In this document: one piece after another, positions 6,801 through 6,927 of the stretch | Layout of the letters: every line of letters starts with the position of its first letter | How positions within the stretch are numbered: position 1 is the first letter of the stretch | NCBI GenBank assembly: GCA_007131045.1 | Contig: SLRI01000258.1 | Coordinates: 1 to 6,927, forward strand | DNA: 6,927 nucleotides | Origin: Rhodospirillales bacterium | GTDB taxonomy: Bacteria; Pseudomonadota; Alphaproteobacteria; Geminicoccales; Geminicoccaceae | Reading direction: 5' to 3' | Program-made: the position numbers and the translations under genes | The notes under the pieces: generated by a model | What the model saw: only the letters and a program-made list of their open reading frames with translations | What the model was told of the DNA's origin: nothing | The model's database searches: none

Positions 6801-6927
6801 ATGGAGCGGCGGTTGTTCGGTACCGACGGGATTCGCGGGCGCAGCAACACCTACCCGATGACTGCCGAGGTGGCCTTGGGCCTCGGCCGGGCTGCTGGCA
6901 GCCTGTTTCGCCGGGCCGGCCACCAGA
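6801..6927 (+). CDS. glmM: GlmM, phosphoglucosamine mutase (first 42 codons; cut by window edge)
   Basis: GlmM interconverts glucosamine-6-phosphate and glucosamine-1-phosphate, feeding UDP-GlcNAc for peptidoglycan and lipopolysaccharide. The visible part reads [16 protein letters not shown], then [16 protein letters not shown], the standard N-terminus of the family; FGTDGIRG is its hallmark. The catalytic serine near residue 100 lies outside the window. The ATG at 6801 is preceded by GAGAGG with 8 bases of spacing, a good ribosome-binding site. In many bacteria glmM follows folP or ftsH; here the upstream neighbours are the small minus-strand gene and secA, so it probably has its own promoter, which I could not identify with confidence. 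Confidence 0.95.
   Translation, partial: MERRLFGTDGIRGRSNTYPMTAEVALGLGRAAGSLFRRAGHQ

Overview
The window looks like a chromosomal housekeeping segment of a high-GC alphaproteobacterium. The grounds are strong G/C preference at third codon positions, an alphaproteobacterial type of SecA with a C-terminal zinc-binding tail, and a neighbourhood combining secA, a periplasmic parvulin isomerase and argJ, an arrangement I recall from many alphaproteobacteria. A Rhodospirillales-like lineage is plausible, but genus and species cannot be set from this sequence.

Layout. The left half (1-3419) is read on the minus strand. In transcription order it holds a TadE-like pseudopilin (2985-3419), a TadG-like protein with a glycine-rich beta-solenoid-like C-terminus (1681-2988), a secreted parvulin-type peptidyl-prolyl isomerase (696-1556), and the N-terminal half of the arginine-biosynthesis enzyme ArgJ (from 634, cut by the left edge). 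tadE and tadG overlap by four bases (ATGA). A GC-rich hairpin (1650-1670) separates tadG from the isomerase gene. From 3606 the plus strand carries complete secA (917 aa), with a well-formed sigma70-type promoter (TTGACA, 17 bases, TATCTG) and a short leader. A small unrecognised minus-strand gene (6360-6644) ends exactly against the secA stop codon. At the right edge glmM begins (6801) and is cut after 42 codons.

How the genes work together. SecA drives export of unfolded proteins through SecYEG, and the isomerase carries a Sec signal peptide and probably assists folding of exported proteins. ArgJ (acetyl-group recycling in arginine synthesis) and GlmM (precursor for cell-wall UDP-GlcNAc) are core metabolism. 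TadE and TadG are parts of Flp/Tad-type pilus or surface machinery, yet no other tad gene (ATPase, platform protein, Flp pilin, prepilin peptidase) is visible here, so they look like a detached pair placed between two housekeeping genes.

I found no CRISPR array, transposase, phage gene, tRNA, rRNA or defence system. The most interesting items are the orphan TadE/TadG pair and its solenoid-like domain, the secA leader (a hairpin and an out-of-frame upstream start around a weak ribosome-binding region), and the small gene abutting secA. Long open frames antisense to secA and tadG are best explained as GC-rich shadows.
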